DNA of 64,000 nucleotides from Streptomyces camponoticapitis (GCF_014646115.1 NZ_BMMV01000015.1:62001-126000), one strand, 5' to 3'; counted from the first letter of the stretch, positions 41,222 through 51,441 are shown. The notes: generated by a model not told the origin, from the letters alone. A program made the numbers and translations.

Positions 41222-43987
41222 TCACTCGGCGAGGCGCACCGTAGCGATCTCCCATGCCCTGAGGGGAATCCGGACCGTTCCGGCGTCGACAACCGGCGCG
41301 TCCCCAGGGTTCGCACCGTCCGCGCGGCTGTCCTGGTCGCCCAGAAGGCCGACGCGGCGAGCACCGGCGAAGGCGCCGCGTACGACCGCGGTGGTCGGCT
41401 CGGGGGATGCGGCGACCAGACGGAGTTCCAGCTCTCCGTCGCGGCGGCGAAGGCTGGTCATGACCGCGCCCTCGACCGACAGACCTTCGTGCGAGGCGGG
41501 CTGGGCTTCGAGCGGCCCCGTGCCGGGTGCGGCATGGAGCGGGTGGCGGAAGTGTTCGCCCGCCTCGGCGAGTCCCGCCTCGTGCCAGTCGCCCGCGTGC
41601 GGCAGTACCGCGAAGGAGACGGTACTCGTGCCAATCATCTGGGCATCTGGGATGGGGAGTTGCGGTCCGGCGGGTTCGGCGCGGTAGGGATGGATGTTGC
41701 GGCTGAGCCAGCCTGTGCCGCGCAGGACGGTCAAGGCGACCTCGTCGTCGAGGAGTTCGTACTCGCAGGCCTGTGTCAGCAGCAGACCGGCACCGCCCGC
41801 GTCCACGAAACCGTGTGCGGGGAACGTCGGGACCGGGCGCTCGCTGAAGCCGCCCTCCGCGGTGCGCCCCCGTTCGACCACCGCGAACTGCCCTTCGGCA
41901 TGGGAGGAGTTGGCGGGCCGGGCGAGCGGCACGTGGCAGCGCACCCGGTGGTCGAGCGAGGCGTTGTCCAGGGTCAGATCGAGGCGGACGAAGGGCTCCC
42001 CCACCCGCAGTTCGACGTCCAGACGGACACTGCCGGGCCGGCTCGTCGCCGTACGCCGGTCGGCTGTCCGGTCCACCGCCTCGGGCCAGTCGTACACGCG
42101 CTCCACCGTGAGCGAGGCGCGCAGGGGGCCGCCGACCGCGGCGGCGACGCGCAGTGAGCGGGGGGTCTCGACGAGCCGGTCGGTGCCGGGCGGGGCGTAG
42201 TTGTAGCTGTCGCCCCGGTCGCCTCCGTCGACGATGCGGCCGACGCCGTCGAGCACGGTCCCGTCGGCGGAGGTGACGCGGAGTGTGCCGTCGTCCAGAG
42301 CCGTGACGGTGACGAGTCCGTTGGACAGGGTCCGTCCCTCGGCGCGTACGGGCTCCGGCCCGCGCGCCGCTTCGGTCCGCGCCTCGGCCTGTTCGTCGGC
42401 CTGCCCGCCCGGCACCGGCCGCAGCGACGTCCAGCCGAGCGCCGGTACCCGGGCCAGACAGGTGACCGTGCGCTGCGCGGCCCGGGTGATACGGACCGTC
42501 CAGTCACCGCTCGCACCGGTCACGGCGGTGCGGACGGCCTCCACGTCGAACGGTGTGTCGCCGCCGTGCCGGGCCACGCCGAATTCCAGTACGCGTCGCT
42601 CGTTGTCGCAGCTCCAGTGGGTGATCTCGCTGCCGAACAGCTCCCGCCCGTGGACACGTGGCAGGAACGCCGGCAGTTCCTCACCGGGCAGCGTCTCGGA
42701 GAGCAGAAGCCGCTCCCCGCGCACGTCGGTCTGGGCCGGCAGCCTGCTGCCGTCGGGCAGTTCGACGGCGATGTCCTCCCACTCGTCGGGGACTTCGAGA
42801 TCGACGGTGACCAGGTCCTCACGCGCGGCCGGTGTGGGATTCAGTACGAGTACGGCGTCCCGCGCCACCTGCCGTGCGAGGCCGCCGGCCACCCTGTCCC
42901 GAACGGCCTGGCCGAGGTGGCCGGCCTCGCTGATACGGGCGAAGACCTGGGTGGCCGTCTCGTCCACGCCGCATCCGGTGACCGAGTCGTGGCCCGAGGC
43001 GTCGATGAGCCGCCACCACGCCATGTCGAGGAACTTCTCGGGCCACTCGGCCGACCAGAGCGCGGCGAAGGGCTCGGCGTAGCGTTCGACAAGTCGTTCC
43101 GAGCGCGCGAGCGCCTGCTTCAGATGAGGGCGCGCGGAGAGCACACCGGGCAGGATGTTCGCGTTGGCGTGGCTGCGCAGTTCGCCTTCCACGACGGGCA
43201 ACGACCGGTCGTGCGGGTCGCGTTGGCCGATGTAGTCGGCCAGGGTGGTGATCGTCACGTCGACGTCCGCCGGGTCCAGGTCGGCGACCAGCTTGACCAG
43301 GGAGCCGACGGGGGCCGAGTGGTCCGTGCCGTACATGGCGAGGACCGGGTCGGCGCCGAAGGAGGGTGCCAGCCGCCTGCCGAGGTCGGCCATGCGCCCG
43401 GCGAAGTGCCCGGGGTCGGAGAAGACATAGGCGGCGTTGCCGTAGCCGCTCGCGAGATATTCGGTGCGTACGGAGCTGCCGTCGGGTGCCTGCCAGCGGA
43501 AGGCGTGGCCGGGTACGCCCGCGGGGACGCCGCGCCACACGCAGGCGTGGTCGAGACCGGCGGCGGAGAGGATCTGCGGCATCTGCGCGCAGTGGCCGAA
43601 CATGTCGGGGAGGTAGCCGACGGGCATCGGGCTGCCCAGTTCGGTGGCACGGCGGTGGCCGAGTTCCAGATTGCGGATGATGTTCTCGCCGGAGCAGAGG
43701 AATTCGTCCAGGAGGATCTGCCAGGGGCCGACGGCCAGTTGGCCGCGCCTGACCAGTCGGAGCACGCGGTCGCGGTGTTCCGGGCGGACCTCCAGGTAGT
43801 CGTCGACGGCGGCCATCTGGCCGTCGAGGGTGAAGCGGAACCGTTCGTCGGCCTCCGCCCGGTCCAGGACCTCGTCGAGCAGGTCGACCAGACGCAGCCG
43901 GAAGCGCTGGAACGGCTCGTACCATTCGCGGTCCCAGTGGGTGTGCGGGACGAGCGACACGGCGGGGGCGTGGGCGCGGGCGGTCAT
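41222..43987 (-). CDS. Alpha-mannosidase (GH38)
   Basis: A 921-residue protein. The GH38 zinc-site and catalytic motifs are present: PHTHWDREWYEPF (His 15, His 17, Asp 19), GYLPDMFGHCAQMPQ with nucleophile Asp about 128, and ASGHDSVTGCGVD. The rest is the large beta-rich C-terminal region normal for the family. There is no signal peptide, so it acts in the cytoplasm on imported glycans. It is last in the operon with the GH2 beta-galactosidase (4-bp ATGA overlap) and an ABC sugar importer. Related enzymes sometimes prefer other alpha-linked sugars, so mannose specificity is probable, not certain. Confidence 0.88.
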   Translation of the reverse strand: MTARAHAPAVSLVPHTHWDREWYEPFQRFRLRLVDLLDEVLDRAEADERFRFTLDGQMAAVDDYLEVRPEHRDRVLRLVRRGQLAVGPWQILLDEFLCSGENIIRNLELGHRRATELGSPMPVGYLPDMFGHCAQMPQILSAAGLDHACVWRGVPAGVPGHAFRWQAPDGSSVRTEYLASGYGNAAYVFSDPGHFAGRMADLGRRLAPSFGADPVLAMYGTDHSAPVGSLVKLVADLDPADVDVTITTLADYIGQRDPHDRSLPVVEGELRSHANANILPGVLSARPHLKQALARSERLVERYAEPFAALWSAEWPEKFLDMAWWRLIDASGHDSVTGCGVDETATQVFARISEAGHLGQAVRDRVAGGLARQVARDAVLVLNPTPAAREDLVTVDLEVPDEWEDIAVELPDGSRLPAQTDVRGERLLLSETLPGEELPAFLPRVHGRELFGSEITHWSCDNERRVLEFGVARHGGDTPFDVEAVRTAVTGASGDWTVRITRAAQRTVTCLARVPALGWTSLRPVPGGQADEQAEARTEAARGPEPVRAEGRTLSNGLVTVTALDDGTLRVTSADGTVLDGVGRIVDGGDRGDSYNYAPPGTDRLVETPRSLRVAAAVGGPLRASLTVERVYDWPEAVDRTADRRTATSRPGSVRLDVELRVGEPFVRLDLTLDNASLDHRVRCHVPLARPANSSHAEGQFAVVERGRTAEGGFSERPVPTFPAHGFVDAGGAGLLLTQACEYELLDDEVALTVLRGTGWLSRNIHPYRAEPAGPQLPIPDAQMIGTSTVSFAVLPHAGDWHEAGLAEAGEHFRHPLHAAPGTGPLEAQPASHEGLSVEGAVMTSLRRRDGELELRLVAASPEPTTAVVRGAFAGARRVGLLGDQDSRADGANPGDAPVVDAGTVRIPLRAWEIATVRLAE

Positions 43988-46878
43988 CGGGACGGTGTCT
44001 CCTCTGCGGCCGGCGTACCCGCCGGGCTGGGGGGTTGGGGCGTGAAGGTGAGCGTCAGGGAGGCGCTCTCCGGCTGGAGCCGGTACTGGGGCAGGACACC
44101 GGGGCCGCAGGACGCCGAGCCGAGTCCGTTCTGCGCGAGGTCGAGGTTGAGCACGATCGTGTCGCCCGGTACGAGGTCGGTGGTACGGGTCGCGGCGTCG
44201 AGCTGCTCCGACGTCCAGCGGCGGGCGGTGAAGGCGAAGGGCGCCTCGCCGTCGACGCGCAGGCCCGCGCCGTCGTCGGACGTGAGCCGCAGCCAGCGCA
44301 GGTCGATACGGTTCCCGTTCTCCTGGGGGAAGACGTACGGCGTCTGAAGGGCATCGACGGTGCCGGTGAAGCGGCCGACCCGGGCGGCCTGGCGGCTGTC
44401 GGCGTACGCCTCCCCCGGTCCACGCCCGAACCACTCGGCGGCGCCGAGAGCGGCGGGCAGTGCCATGCGCAGGCCGAGCCTGGGAAGTGTGCACGGCCAA
44501 GCGCCGTCCGGGTGGACGTCCAGGTCCAGCCGCAGGCGTTGTCCGTCGGCGCTCCAGCGGTAGTCGGCCCGCATGCCGAAGCCGAGGCCGGGCGGGGCGG
44601 CCCGGGTGCGTACGACGAGGGCGTCGCCGAGCGGTTCGACGGCCACGACACGGTGCTGCAGACGGTGCAGGCCCGCGGCGCGCCATCGGGCTTCCTCGGG
44701 GTCGTCGGAGCCCCGGTCGTTGTCGGTGGGTGCGCGCCACAGGTCGAGCCGGGGCCCTTCGACGGGCAGGCCGCCGAGTGCGGTCAGTCGCCCGGTCAGC
44801 GGGTCGAACACGCCGGGGCCCAGGCGCAGTTCGGTCGCCGTCAGGTGGGGAGCCGCACCGGTGGCGGGAGCGGCGGGGGCCGGTGCCGGGGCGGTGCGTG
44901 TCTGGCCCCAGGCCACGACATGACCGGCCCGCGCCCACGGGGTGTCGGCGCCGAGAGCGGCCCGTACGGTGAGCCAGCTCTCCTTGGCGGTGGCGGGAAG
45001 TCCGGGCAGAGGCAGGTCGGTGGCGGCGCCCGCGGCGACCGGGGGCACGGTGAGCGCACCGTGGGCGACCTCGATCCCCTCCTCCTCAAGGACCCAGGAG
45101 AAGTCGAGATGCTCCGTGGACAGGATGTCGTAGTGGTTGGTGACGCGCAGTGCGCCGTCGACGCCCGTGATCCGCACCGGTTCGAAGACCTTCGCGAACT
45201 CCGCGAGGGCGGGTGACGGCGTGCGGTCGGGACGGACCAGTCCGTCGATGACGAAGTTGCCGTCGTGGAGGGGTTCGCCGAAGTCGCCGCCGTACGCGAA
45301 GTAGGCGCGGCCCTCCGCGTCGTGCTGGGCCATGCCGTGGTCGAGCCACTCCCATACGAAGCCGCCCTGGCAGCGCGTATGGCGTTCGAACAGGTCGCGG
45401 TATTCCAGCAGACCACCCGGTCCGTTGCCCATCGCGTGGCCGAACTCGCAGAGGATGAAGGGCCGTTCGCGGACGCGCTCGGGCCCCTCAACGCCCTGCC
45501 CGATGCGGTCCACCTCGTCGTGGCTCGCGTACATCCGGCTGTGAACGTCGGTGTAGGAGCAGTCGGTGTCGCCCTCGTAGTGCACCGGGCGGGTGGGGTC
45601 GCGCCGGTGGGTCCACTCGGCCGCGGCCGCGAGGTTGCGGCCGGTGCCGGCCTCGTTGCCGAGCGACCACATGACGACCGAGGGGTGGTTCTTGTCCCGC
45701 TCGACCATGCGGCGCATACGGTCCACGTAGGCGTCCGCCCAGCGGGGGTCGTCGCTGGGGTTGCCCTGCCAGTCGAGTTCGGAGAAGCCGTGCGTCTCCA
45801 CGTCGTTCTCGTCGATGACCCAGAGGCCGTAGGTGTCGCACAGGTCCAGGAAGGCGGAGTCCGGCGGATAGTGGCTGGTGCGCACGGCGTTGACGTTGTG
45901 CCGTTTCATCAGCTCGATGTCGGCGACGGCGAACTCGCGGGGCACGACACGTCCCGACTCCGGGTGGAATTCATGGCGGTTGACGCCCCGGAAGACGATG
46001 CGGCGGCCGTTGACCTTGAGTTGACCGTCCTCGACGGCGACGGTACGGAAGCCGATACGTACGGGGACGCGCTCGGCTTCGGTGTGGATCTCGCCCTCGT
46101 ACAGCCGGGGCGCCTCGGCGCTCCACGGCTCCACGTCGGCCACCTCGGCCAGTTGACCGGCGGGCAGGCCGACGATGCCGAGCTCGGGGACGCTGACACG
46201 TACGCCGCTGTCGGCGTCGACACGGAGCGTGCCTCGTCCGGTGAGGTGGTCGTATCCGGCGTCGACCGTGAAGTCCCGTACCCCGCCCGCCGGACGGGCG
46301 AGCAGGGTGACGTCGCGGAAGATGCCGGACAGCCACCACATGTCCTGGTCCTCCAGGTAGCTGCCCGCCGACCACTGGTGGACGCGGACGGCGAGGACGT
46401 TGCCGCGCCGTCGCAGCAGTGCGCCGACGTCGAACTCCGTAGGCAGCCTGCTGCCCTTGGTCACGCCCAGTTCGGCGCCGTTGAGCCAGACCCGACCGCA
46501 GGAGTCGATACCGTCGAAGCGCAGCACCGCGGGCCCGTCCGGCCAGTCGTCGGGCAGGTCGAAGACCAGCCGGTGGTCACCGGTGGGGTTGTCGGAGGGC
46601 ACATGGGGCGGGTCGACCGGGAAGGGGTAGCGGACGTTGGTGTAGGCGGGAGCGCCGTGGCCGGCCAACTGCCAGTGGCCGGGGACCTGGAGGTCCGCCC
46701 ACCCCCCGTCGTCGAAGTCGTCCCGTTCGATGCCTTCGGGCGCCGCGTCGACCGCCGGTGAGAGCAGGAACCGCCAGCTGCCGCCCAGGCCGATCGCGGG
46801 TGCGTCGGAGCGGAAGGCGGACCGGGGTGCCGACGAGCCGTGGCCGGGGGCCGGATCTTCGACGTACGAGGAGGGCAA
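43984..46878 (-). CDS. Beta-galactosidase (GH2, LacZ-like)
   Basis: A 964-residue cytoplasmic enzyme of normal LacZ length. It has an N-terminal sugar-binding sandwich, then the catalytic barrel with RGVNRHEFHP, WSLGNEAGTG (acid/base Glu 409) and ILCEFGHAMGN (nucleophile Glu 478), and a C-terminal beta-gal small-chain domain (from about 690, ending LTFTPQPP). It releases terminal beta-galactose. It lies between the permease gene (10-bp gap) and the GH38 gene (4-bp overlap), so it processes what the importer brings in. Confidence 0.93.
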   Translation of the reverse strand: MPSSYVEDPAPGHGSSAPRSAFRSDAPAIGLGGSWRFLLSPAVDAAPEGIERDDFDDGGWADLQVPGHWQLAGHGAPAYTNVRYPFPVDPPHVPSDNPTGDHRLVFDLPDDWPDGPAVLRFDGIDSCGRVWLNGAELGVTKGSRLPTEFDVGALLRRRGNVLAVRVHQWSAGSYLEDQDMWWLSGIFRDVTLLARPAGGVRDFTVDAGYDHLTGRGTLRVDADSGVRVSVPELGIVGLPAGQLAEVADVEPWSAEAPRLYEGEIHTEAERVPVRIGFRTVAVEDGQLKVNGRRIVFRGVNRHEFHPESGRVVPREFAVADIELMKRHNVNAVRTSHYPPDSAFLDLCDTYGLWVIDENDVETHGFSELDWQGNPSDDPRWADAYVDRMRRMVERDKNHPSVVMWSLGNEAGTGRNLAAAAEWTHRRDPTRPVHYEGDTDCSYTDVHSRMYASHDEVDRIGQGVEGPERVRERPFILCEFGHAMGNGPGGLLEYRDLFERHTRCQGGFVWEWLDHGMAQHDAEGRAYFAYGGDFGEPLHDGNFVIDGLVRPDRTPSPALAEFAKVFEPVRITGVDGALRVTNHYDILSTEHLDFSWVLEEEGIEVAHGALTVPPVAAGAATDLPLPGLPATAKESWLTVRAALGADTPWARAGHVVAWGQTRTAPAPAPAAPATGAAPHLTATELRLGPGVFDPLTGRLTALGGLPVEGPRLDLWRAPTDNDRGSDDPEEARWRAAGLHRLQHRVVAVEPLGDALVVRTRAAPPGLGFGMRADYRWSADGQRLRLDLDVHPDGAWPCTLPRLGLRMALPAALGAAEWFGRGPGEAYADSRQAARVGRFTGTVDALQTPYVFPQENGNRIDLRWLRLTSDDGAGLRVDGEAPFAFTARRWTSEQLDAATRTTDLVPGDTIVLNLDLAQNGLGSASCGPGVLPQYRLQPESASLTLTFTPQPPSPAGTPAAEETPSR

Positions 46879-46888
46879 TGGATTCCCT

Positions 46889-47710
46889 TCAGCCCTTGAG
46901 GGCGCCGGCGGCGATATTGCGGATGAAGTGCCGGGCGCCGAACAGGAAGATGATGATCAGCGGGACGATGGCCACCAGCGTGCCCGCCATGACCACGCTG
47001 TAGTCGGTGACGTAGAGGCCGTTGAGCTGCGCAAGCGCGAGTTGGAGCGTGATGTGGCGGGAGTCGATGAGGACGACCAGTGGCCACAGGAAGTCGTTCC
47101 ACACGTTGACGAAGGTGAAGATGCCGAGGAACGCGAGCGCCGGGCGCAGCACGGGCAGTCCGACGTACAGATAGGTGCGGAAGAAGCCGCAGCCGTCGAT
47201 CCGCGCGGCGTCCAGCAGTTCGTCCGGCAGGGCGCCGGCCGCGTACTGGCGCATCCAGAAGATGCCGAAGGCGTTGGCCGCGGCGGGCACGATCAGCGCC
47301 TTCAGGCTTCCCACCCAGCCGAGGTCGGCCATCAGGGAGAACTGCGGGATGGCGGCGAGCTGGGTGGGCACCACGAAGGTGGCCAGGAGGATCCCGAAGA
47401 GGATCTTGCTGCCGGGGAAGGTGTACTTGGCGAAGGTGAAGGCCGCGAGTGAGTCGAAGAACAGCACGGCGACGGTCGTCACGATCGCGACCACCAGCGT
47501 GTTGAGCAGTGATCCGAAGAAGTCGATCTTCGAGAAGACCTCGCCGATGTTGTGGAACAGCTGGCCGCCGAAGATGAGCTTGGGCGGGCTGGAGTAGATG
47601 TCCGGCGTGGTGTTGGACGCCATCACGGCGAGCCAGTAGTAGGGGAAGAGGGTGATCACGGCGCCGACGAGGAGCGCCGCGTACGTCAGGACACGTCCGC
47701 GAGTACTCAT
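46889..47710 (-). CDS. ABC sugar transporter permease (MalG/CUT1 type)
   Basis: A 273-residue protein with six predicted membrane spans. The EAA-like loop reads PDELLDAARIDGCGFFRTYLYVGLPVLRPAL, which contacts the ATPase. Start ATG 47708-47710 overlaps the upstream permease stop. No ATPase gene is in the operon, as is common for Streptomyces sugar importers that use the shared MsiK ATPase. Confidence 0.92.
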   Translation of the reverse strand: MSTRGRVLTYAALLVGAVITLFPYYWLAVMASNTTPDIYSSPPKLIFGGQLFHNIGEVFSKIDFFGSLLNTLVVAIVTTVAVLFFDSLAAFTFAKYTFPGSKILFGILLATFVVPTQLAAIPQFSLMADLGWVGSLKALIVPAAANAFGIFWMRQYAAGALPDELLDAARIDGCGFFRTYLYVGLPVLRPALAFLGIFTFVNVWNDFLWPLVVLIDSRHITLQLALAQLNGLYVTDYSVVMAGTLVAIVPLIIIFLFGARHFIRNIAAGALKG

Positions 47711-48678
47711 CGCATGTCCTCCTTGATGGTGACCTGGCCCCGCTCGGGGCGTTGCACGAGCCGCCAGTTGAGGATGGAGAACAGCACGACGACGACGAAG
47801 ATGCCCCAGGCGATGGCGGCGCCGTAGCCGAAGTCGTTGTCCGCGAACGCGGTTCCGTAGAAGTAGAGGACCATCGTCAGTCCCGCTCCGCCGGGGCCGC
47901 CGCGGTCGCCGAGCAGCACCTGCGACTCGGTGAAGATCTGGAGGCCGCCGATGGCGGACATCACCAGGGAGAACAGGAGCACCGGCCGGAGCAGCGGCAG
48001 GGTGATCCGGAAGAACGTCTGCACGGGGCTCGCGCCGTCGACGCGCGCCGCCTCGTAGACGTCGGTGGGCAGGGCCTGGAGTCCGGCGAGGAAGATGATC
48101 GCGTTGTAGCCCGTCCAGCGCCAGATGATCATGATGGCGATGGCGCACCGGATTCCCCAGGGATCGGTCAGCCAGGGGACATGGCCGAAGCCGAAGAGGT
48201 CGAGGATCCAGTTGAGGATGCCGAACTCACCGCTGAAGATCGAGCCGAAGACCAGCGACATCGCCACGATGGAGGTCACGTTGGGCATGAAGTACGCGAC
48301 GCGCAGCACGCCCTTGAAGCGGATCGAGGAGTTGAGTCCGAGGGCGATGAGCAGGGCGAGGACGGTCATCGGGACCGTCGACATCACCCAGATGATCAGG
48401 GTGTTGGCTATCGAGTCCCAGAACTGGCTGTCGGTGAGCAGATAGCGGAAGTTCTCCAGGCCGACGAATTTCATCGGGCCGACGCCGTCCCAGCGCTGGA
48501 GCGACAGGTAGAGCGAGTAGAACACCGGGTAGAGGCCGAAGACGGCGAAGAGCAGGAAGAACGGGGAGACGGCGACGTACTGCGGCAGATGACGCCACCG
48601 CCTGCGCCGCCGGGCGGATTCCTCCGCCGGTGACCGCCGGGCGATCGCCGGCGCGTCGAGGTCGGACGTCGCGGTCAT
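47707..48678 (-). CDS. ABC sugar transporter permease (MalF/CUT1 type)
   Basis: A 323-residue protein with an extra N-terminal polar segment (Arg-rich RRSPAEESARRRRRWRHL) and six membrane spans. The EAA loop is TDVYEAARVDGASPVQTFFRITLPLLRP. ATG 48676-48678 overlaps the binding-protein stop. It forms the channel with the other permease for an oligosaccharide probably released from galactose/mannose-containing glycans. Confidence 0.92.
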   Translation of the reverse strand: MTATSDLDAPAIARRSPAEESARRRRRWRHLPQYVAVSPFFLLFAVFGLYPVFYSLYLSLQRWDGVGPMKFVGLENFRYLLTDSQFWDSIANTLIIWVMSTVPMTVLALLIALGLNSSIRFKGVLRVAYFMPNVTSIVAMSLVFGSIFSGEFGILNWILDLFGFGHVPWLTDPWGIRCAIAIMIIWRWTGYNAIIFLAGLQALPTDVYEAARVDGASPVQTFFRITLPLLRPVLLFSLVMSAIGGLQIFTESQVLLGDRGGPGGAGLTMVLYFYGTAFADNDFGYGAAIAWGIFVVVVLFSILNWRLVQRPERGQVTIKEDMR

Positions 48679-49964
48679 GAGAGCACACCCTGTCGGCGCA
48701 GAAGTCGTTCGATCCGGTTCCGGGCGTCCTTCCAGGCGCGCTCCGGATCCTTGCCGCCGAGTTCGACATTGGTGAGCTCGTCGGTGTAGGTGTCGCTGAT
48801 GGTGATGTCCCAGGGGCTGAAGTAGGCGTACCGCACCTGGTCGGCGATGTCCGCGAAGACTCCCGCGGCCGACTGGCCGCCGAAGAACTTGTCCGGGGCG
48901 CTGATCCGCCGGTCCGCGGTCGCGGCGGGACTGGACGGGAAGAGGCCGATGTCCAGGTAGTTGGAGGTCTGGTTCGCCGGGTTCAGCATCCAGCTGATGA
49001 TGTCGAAGGCCGCCTGCGGGTCCGGGCAGGCCGCGGTGATGGCGAGGAAGGAACCGCCCTGGTTGCCGGCCCCGCCGGGCGGTGCGCACACCCGCCATTT
49101 GCCCGCGGTGCCGGGCGCCGACAGCTTGATCTCGCCGGTGATCCAGGAGGCGTTGACGAGGCTGACCTCCTGGCCCGTGTTCCAGGCCGCGTGCCGGTCG
49201 ACGGACTGGCCGCTCGCGGTCTGCGACCCGCCGAATCCCGCGGTGAGACGGCGCCGGAACGCCTCGACCGAGCGGTCCCAGGCCAGCCGGACGTGCGACT
49301 GGTCGTCGAGGTAGGTGTCGTCCGGGGCGAAGTACTTCTGCTTCTCCTGGGCCATCGAGTAGGTGAACACCATCTTGGTGTCGGTGATCAGATAGCGGCC
49401 GGGAAGCTTCTTCCGTACCTGTTCACCGAAGGTGAAGTACTTCTCCCAGGTGGGGACGGTCGCCGCGACGTCGTCCGGTTCGCTCGGCAGGCCCGCCTTG
49501 TCGAAGATGTCGTGCCGGTAGTAGAGGGCGGCGGGACCGATGTCGATGGGGAAGCCCATCTGGAAGCCCTCGGGGGTGGCGCCCGCCTTCCACTTCCACG
49601 GCAGATATCCCCGCGCCAGCTCCCGCGCCCCGTGGTCGTTGAGATTCACGAAGCGGTCGCTGTCGCCGAAGTACCGCGAGATGTTGTCGCCGAGCATGGT
49701 GATGTCGGGCAGATAGGCATTGCCCGCGAGCGCGGCGAGCAGTCGTTGCGTGATGTCGCCGCTCACCCGTGAAGGCATGAACTTGTCCGCGGCGAAGCGC
49801 TTCCCGGCGGCCTTGAGCACGCTTTCGGAGAAGCCGTTGAACGAGTACCAGAAGGTGAGGTGACCGGGGTTCGCGGTCGTGGGGCTTGAACATCCGCCGG
49901 CTCCGAACGCGGCGGCGCCGAGAGCGGTCGCGCCTGCCAGGAGCCTTCGTCGAGTCAGCGTCAT
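48675..49964 (-). CDS. ABC sugar transporter solute-binding lipoprotein
   Basis: A 429-residue protein. The N-terminus is a Tat-like lipoprotein signal (MTLTRRRLLAGATALGAAAF ending in a lipobox with Cys about 25, GAGGC). Periplasmic-binding-protein type 1-family features follow (LTFWYSFNGFSESVLKAAGKRF, LPDITMLGD, FPIDIGPAALYYR). It binds the imported sugar outside the membrane. First structural gene of the operon, preceded by two tandem LacI-type operators. Confidence 0.92.
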   Translation of the reverse strand: MTLTRRRLLAGATALGAAAFGAGGCSSPTTANPGHLTFWYSFNGFSESVLKAAGKRFAADKFMPSRVSGDITQRLLAALAGNAYLPDITMLGDNISRYFGDSDRFVNLNDHGARELARGYLPWKWKAGATPEGFQMGFPIDIGPAALYYRHDIFDKAGLPSEPDDVAATVPTWEKYFTFGEQVRKKLPGRYLITDTKMVFTYSMAQEKQKYFAPDDTYLDDQSHVRLAWDRSVEAFRRRLTAGFGGSQTASGQSVDRHAAWNTGQEVSLVNASWITGEIKLSAPGTAGKWRVCAPPGGAGNQGGSFLAITAACPDPQAAFDIISWMLNPANQTSNYLDIGLFPSSPAATADRRISAPDKFFGGQSAAGVFADIADQVRYAYFSPWDITISDTYTDELTNVELGGKDPERAWKDARNRIERLLRRQGVLS

Positions 49965-49984
49965 TGAGGACCCTTCCAAGGCCC

Positions 49985-50008
49985 GTGAACGTTCCCGTGA
50001 ACGTTCAC
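49985..50008. promoter_or_regulatory. Tandem LacI-type operators
   Basis: GTGAACGTTCCC (49985-49996) is followed directly by the perfect palindrome GTGAACGTTCAC (49997-50008). Both have the central CG typical of LacI-family sites. They lie 21-44 bp upstream of the binding-protein start, downstream of the LacI-type gene, so repression of the sugar operon by that protein is likely. Confidence 0.75.
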
Positions 50009-50178
50009 GAATTGCCGGGAAGTCTCTGGCGGACCACGCCGATATGTCAAGGGGCCGCACGTCCGCGACCTGGGGAGGGCGGTCGGCGGGCGGTTCGGGT
50101 CACGGTCCGGGCCGGGGTGCGGGCCTGAGCGAGCGCGGTAAGGGCACCGATGCGTACGTCGTGGTCATTTCGACCCGC

Positions 50179-51183
50179 TCACCCGGACTCGCGCAGCCGC
50201 AACTCCGCCCGGACGACCAGCTCGTCGGGGGTGAGCGGGCCGCTGCCGGTCAGCAGGCGGGCGGCCTGCTCGACGGCGAGCGCCCCGAGCCCGCGGGTGT
50301 CCAGGGCCACGGTCGACAGCGGCGGCTCGACGAGCGTACCGAGACGCAGACCGTCGAACCCGATCACGGCGAGGTCCCGGGGGACGCTCCGGCCGAGGCG
50401 GCGCGCGGCGCGAAGCGCGCCGATGGCGATGATGTCGTTGAAGGTGAAGACGGCGGTCACGTCGGGGTGTTCGGCGAGGAGCGTCTCCAGCGCGCTCTCG
50501 CCGCCCTCGACGCTCTGGTCCGCGCGGCACACGGGCCCTTCGTCCAGACCGCAGGCCGCCGTCGCTGCCGCGAACCAGGCGTGCCGGACGCTCGGTTCGG
50601 CCCGGCCTGCGTGGTCGAGCATGCCGATGCGCCGATGGCCCTTCTCCACCAGGTGCGTGATCGCCGCCTGGACGCCTGCCTCGCCGTCGATCCGGATCGC
50701 GCTGAACCGGTCGCTGCGCCGCTCACGGTCGATGAGCACGACCGGGAGGCCGCGCGTCAGCTTCTCGATCTCGTCCTCGGACCGGCTGAAGTACCCGACG
50801 ACGGCGTCCACCTGGGAGGCGATGACCTGGAGGGTGCCGCGTTCCTCCTCGGCGCTGTCGGCGGTGTCGTACACGAGGACGTGCCAGCCGTGGGCCCGCG
50901 CGGCTTCCAGCGCCGCCGCGGCGACCTCGGTGAAGAACGGGTTGAGCAGATCGGGAATGACAAGACCGACGCTGATGGTGTCCTGTCTGACCAGTCCCCT
51001 GGCGAACCGGCTGGGGCGGTAGCCCAGCGCGAGGGCGGCGTCCAGCACCCGCTGCTTGGTGGAGCCGTGGATCTCGCCCTTGTTGTTCAGGGCCCGTGAC
51101 ACGGTCTGCCGGGACACCCCGGCGGACCGGGCGACATCGTGGATCGTCACCCTGCGGGATTCGGTCCCCGACGACGCCATCAC
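50179..51183 (-). CDS. LacI-family transcriptional repressor
   Basis: A 334-residue protein. The DNA-binding headpiece is classic: VTIHDVARSAGVSRQTVSRALNNKGEIHGSTKQRV (about residues 12-46), with the hinge helix near ALGYRPSRFARGL. The sugar-binding core follows (about 65-330). It is on the same strand and directly upstream of the binding-protein/permease/glycosidase operon, with two matching operators in between. The inducer is probably a galactose- or mannose-containing sugar. Confidence 0.93.
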   Translation of the reverse strand: MMASSGTESRRVTIHDVARSAGVSRQTVSRALNNKGEIHGSTKQRVLDAALALGYRPSRFARGLVRQDTISVGLVIPDLLNPFFTEVAAAALEAARAHGWHVLVYDTADSAEEERGTLQVIASQVDAVVGYFSRSEDEIEKLTRGLPVVLIDRERRSDRFSAIRIDGEAGVQAAITHLVEKGHRRIGMLDHAGRAEPSVRHAWFAAATAACGLDEGPVCRADQSVEGGESALETLLAEHPDVTAVFTFNDIIAIGALRAARRLGRSVPRDLAVIGFDGLRLGTLVEPPLSTVALDTRGLGALAVEQAARLLTGSGPLTPDELVVRAELRLRESG

Positions 51184-51441
51184 TCACCTCCGCGCAGCTG
51201 CGGGCGCAGGCGCGCCGACAGGGATCCGAGTATGCCTCGGCCGGGCGCGGCAGCGCATTTCGCTGCCGCCCGGCCGCCATACATGGGATCACTGACCGCC
51301 GTCGACGGCAGACCGATGCGTCGCACGCGTATTGACAGGGCCATAGATCCGACGTTGTGATGTGAACCCAGTCTGTTTGAATTCGTTCACTTCCGTTCGT
51401 CTGTGTTGATCCACGCTCTCCTCTCCCCCATGGAGCCCCTC

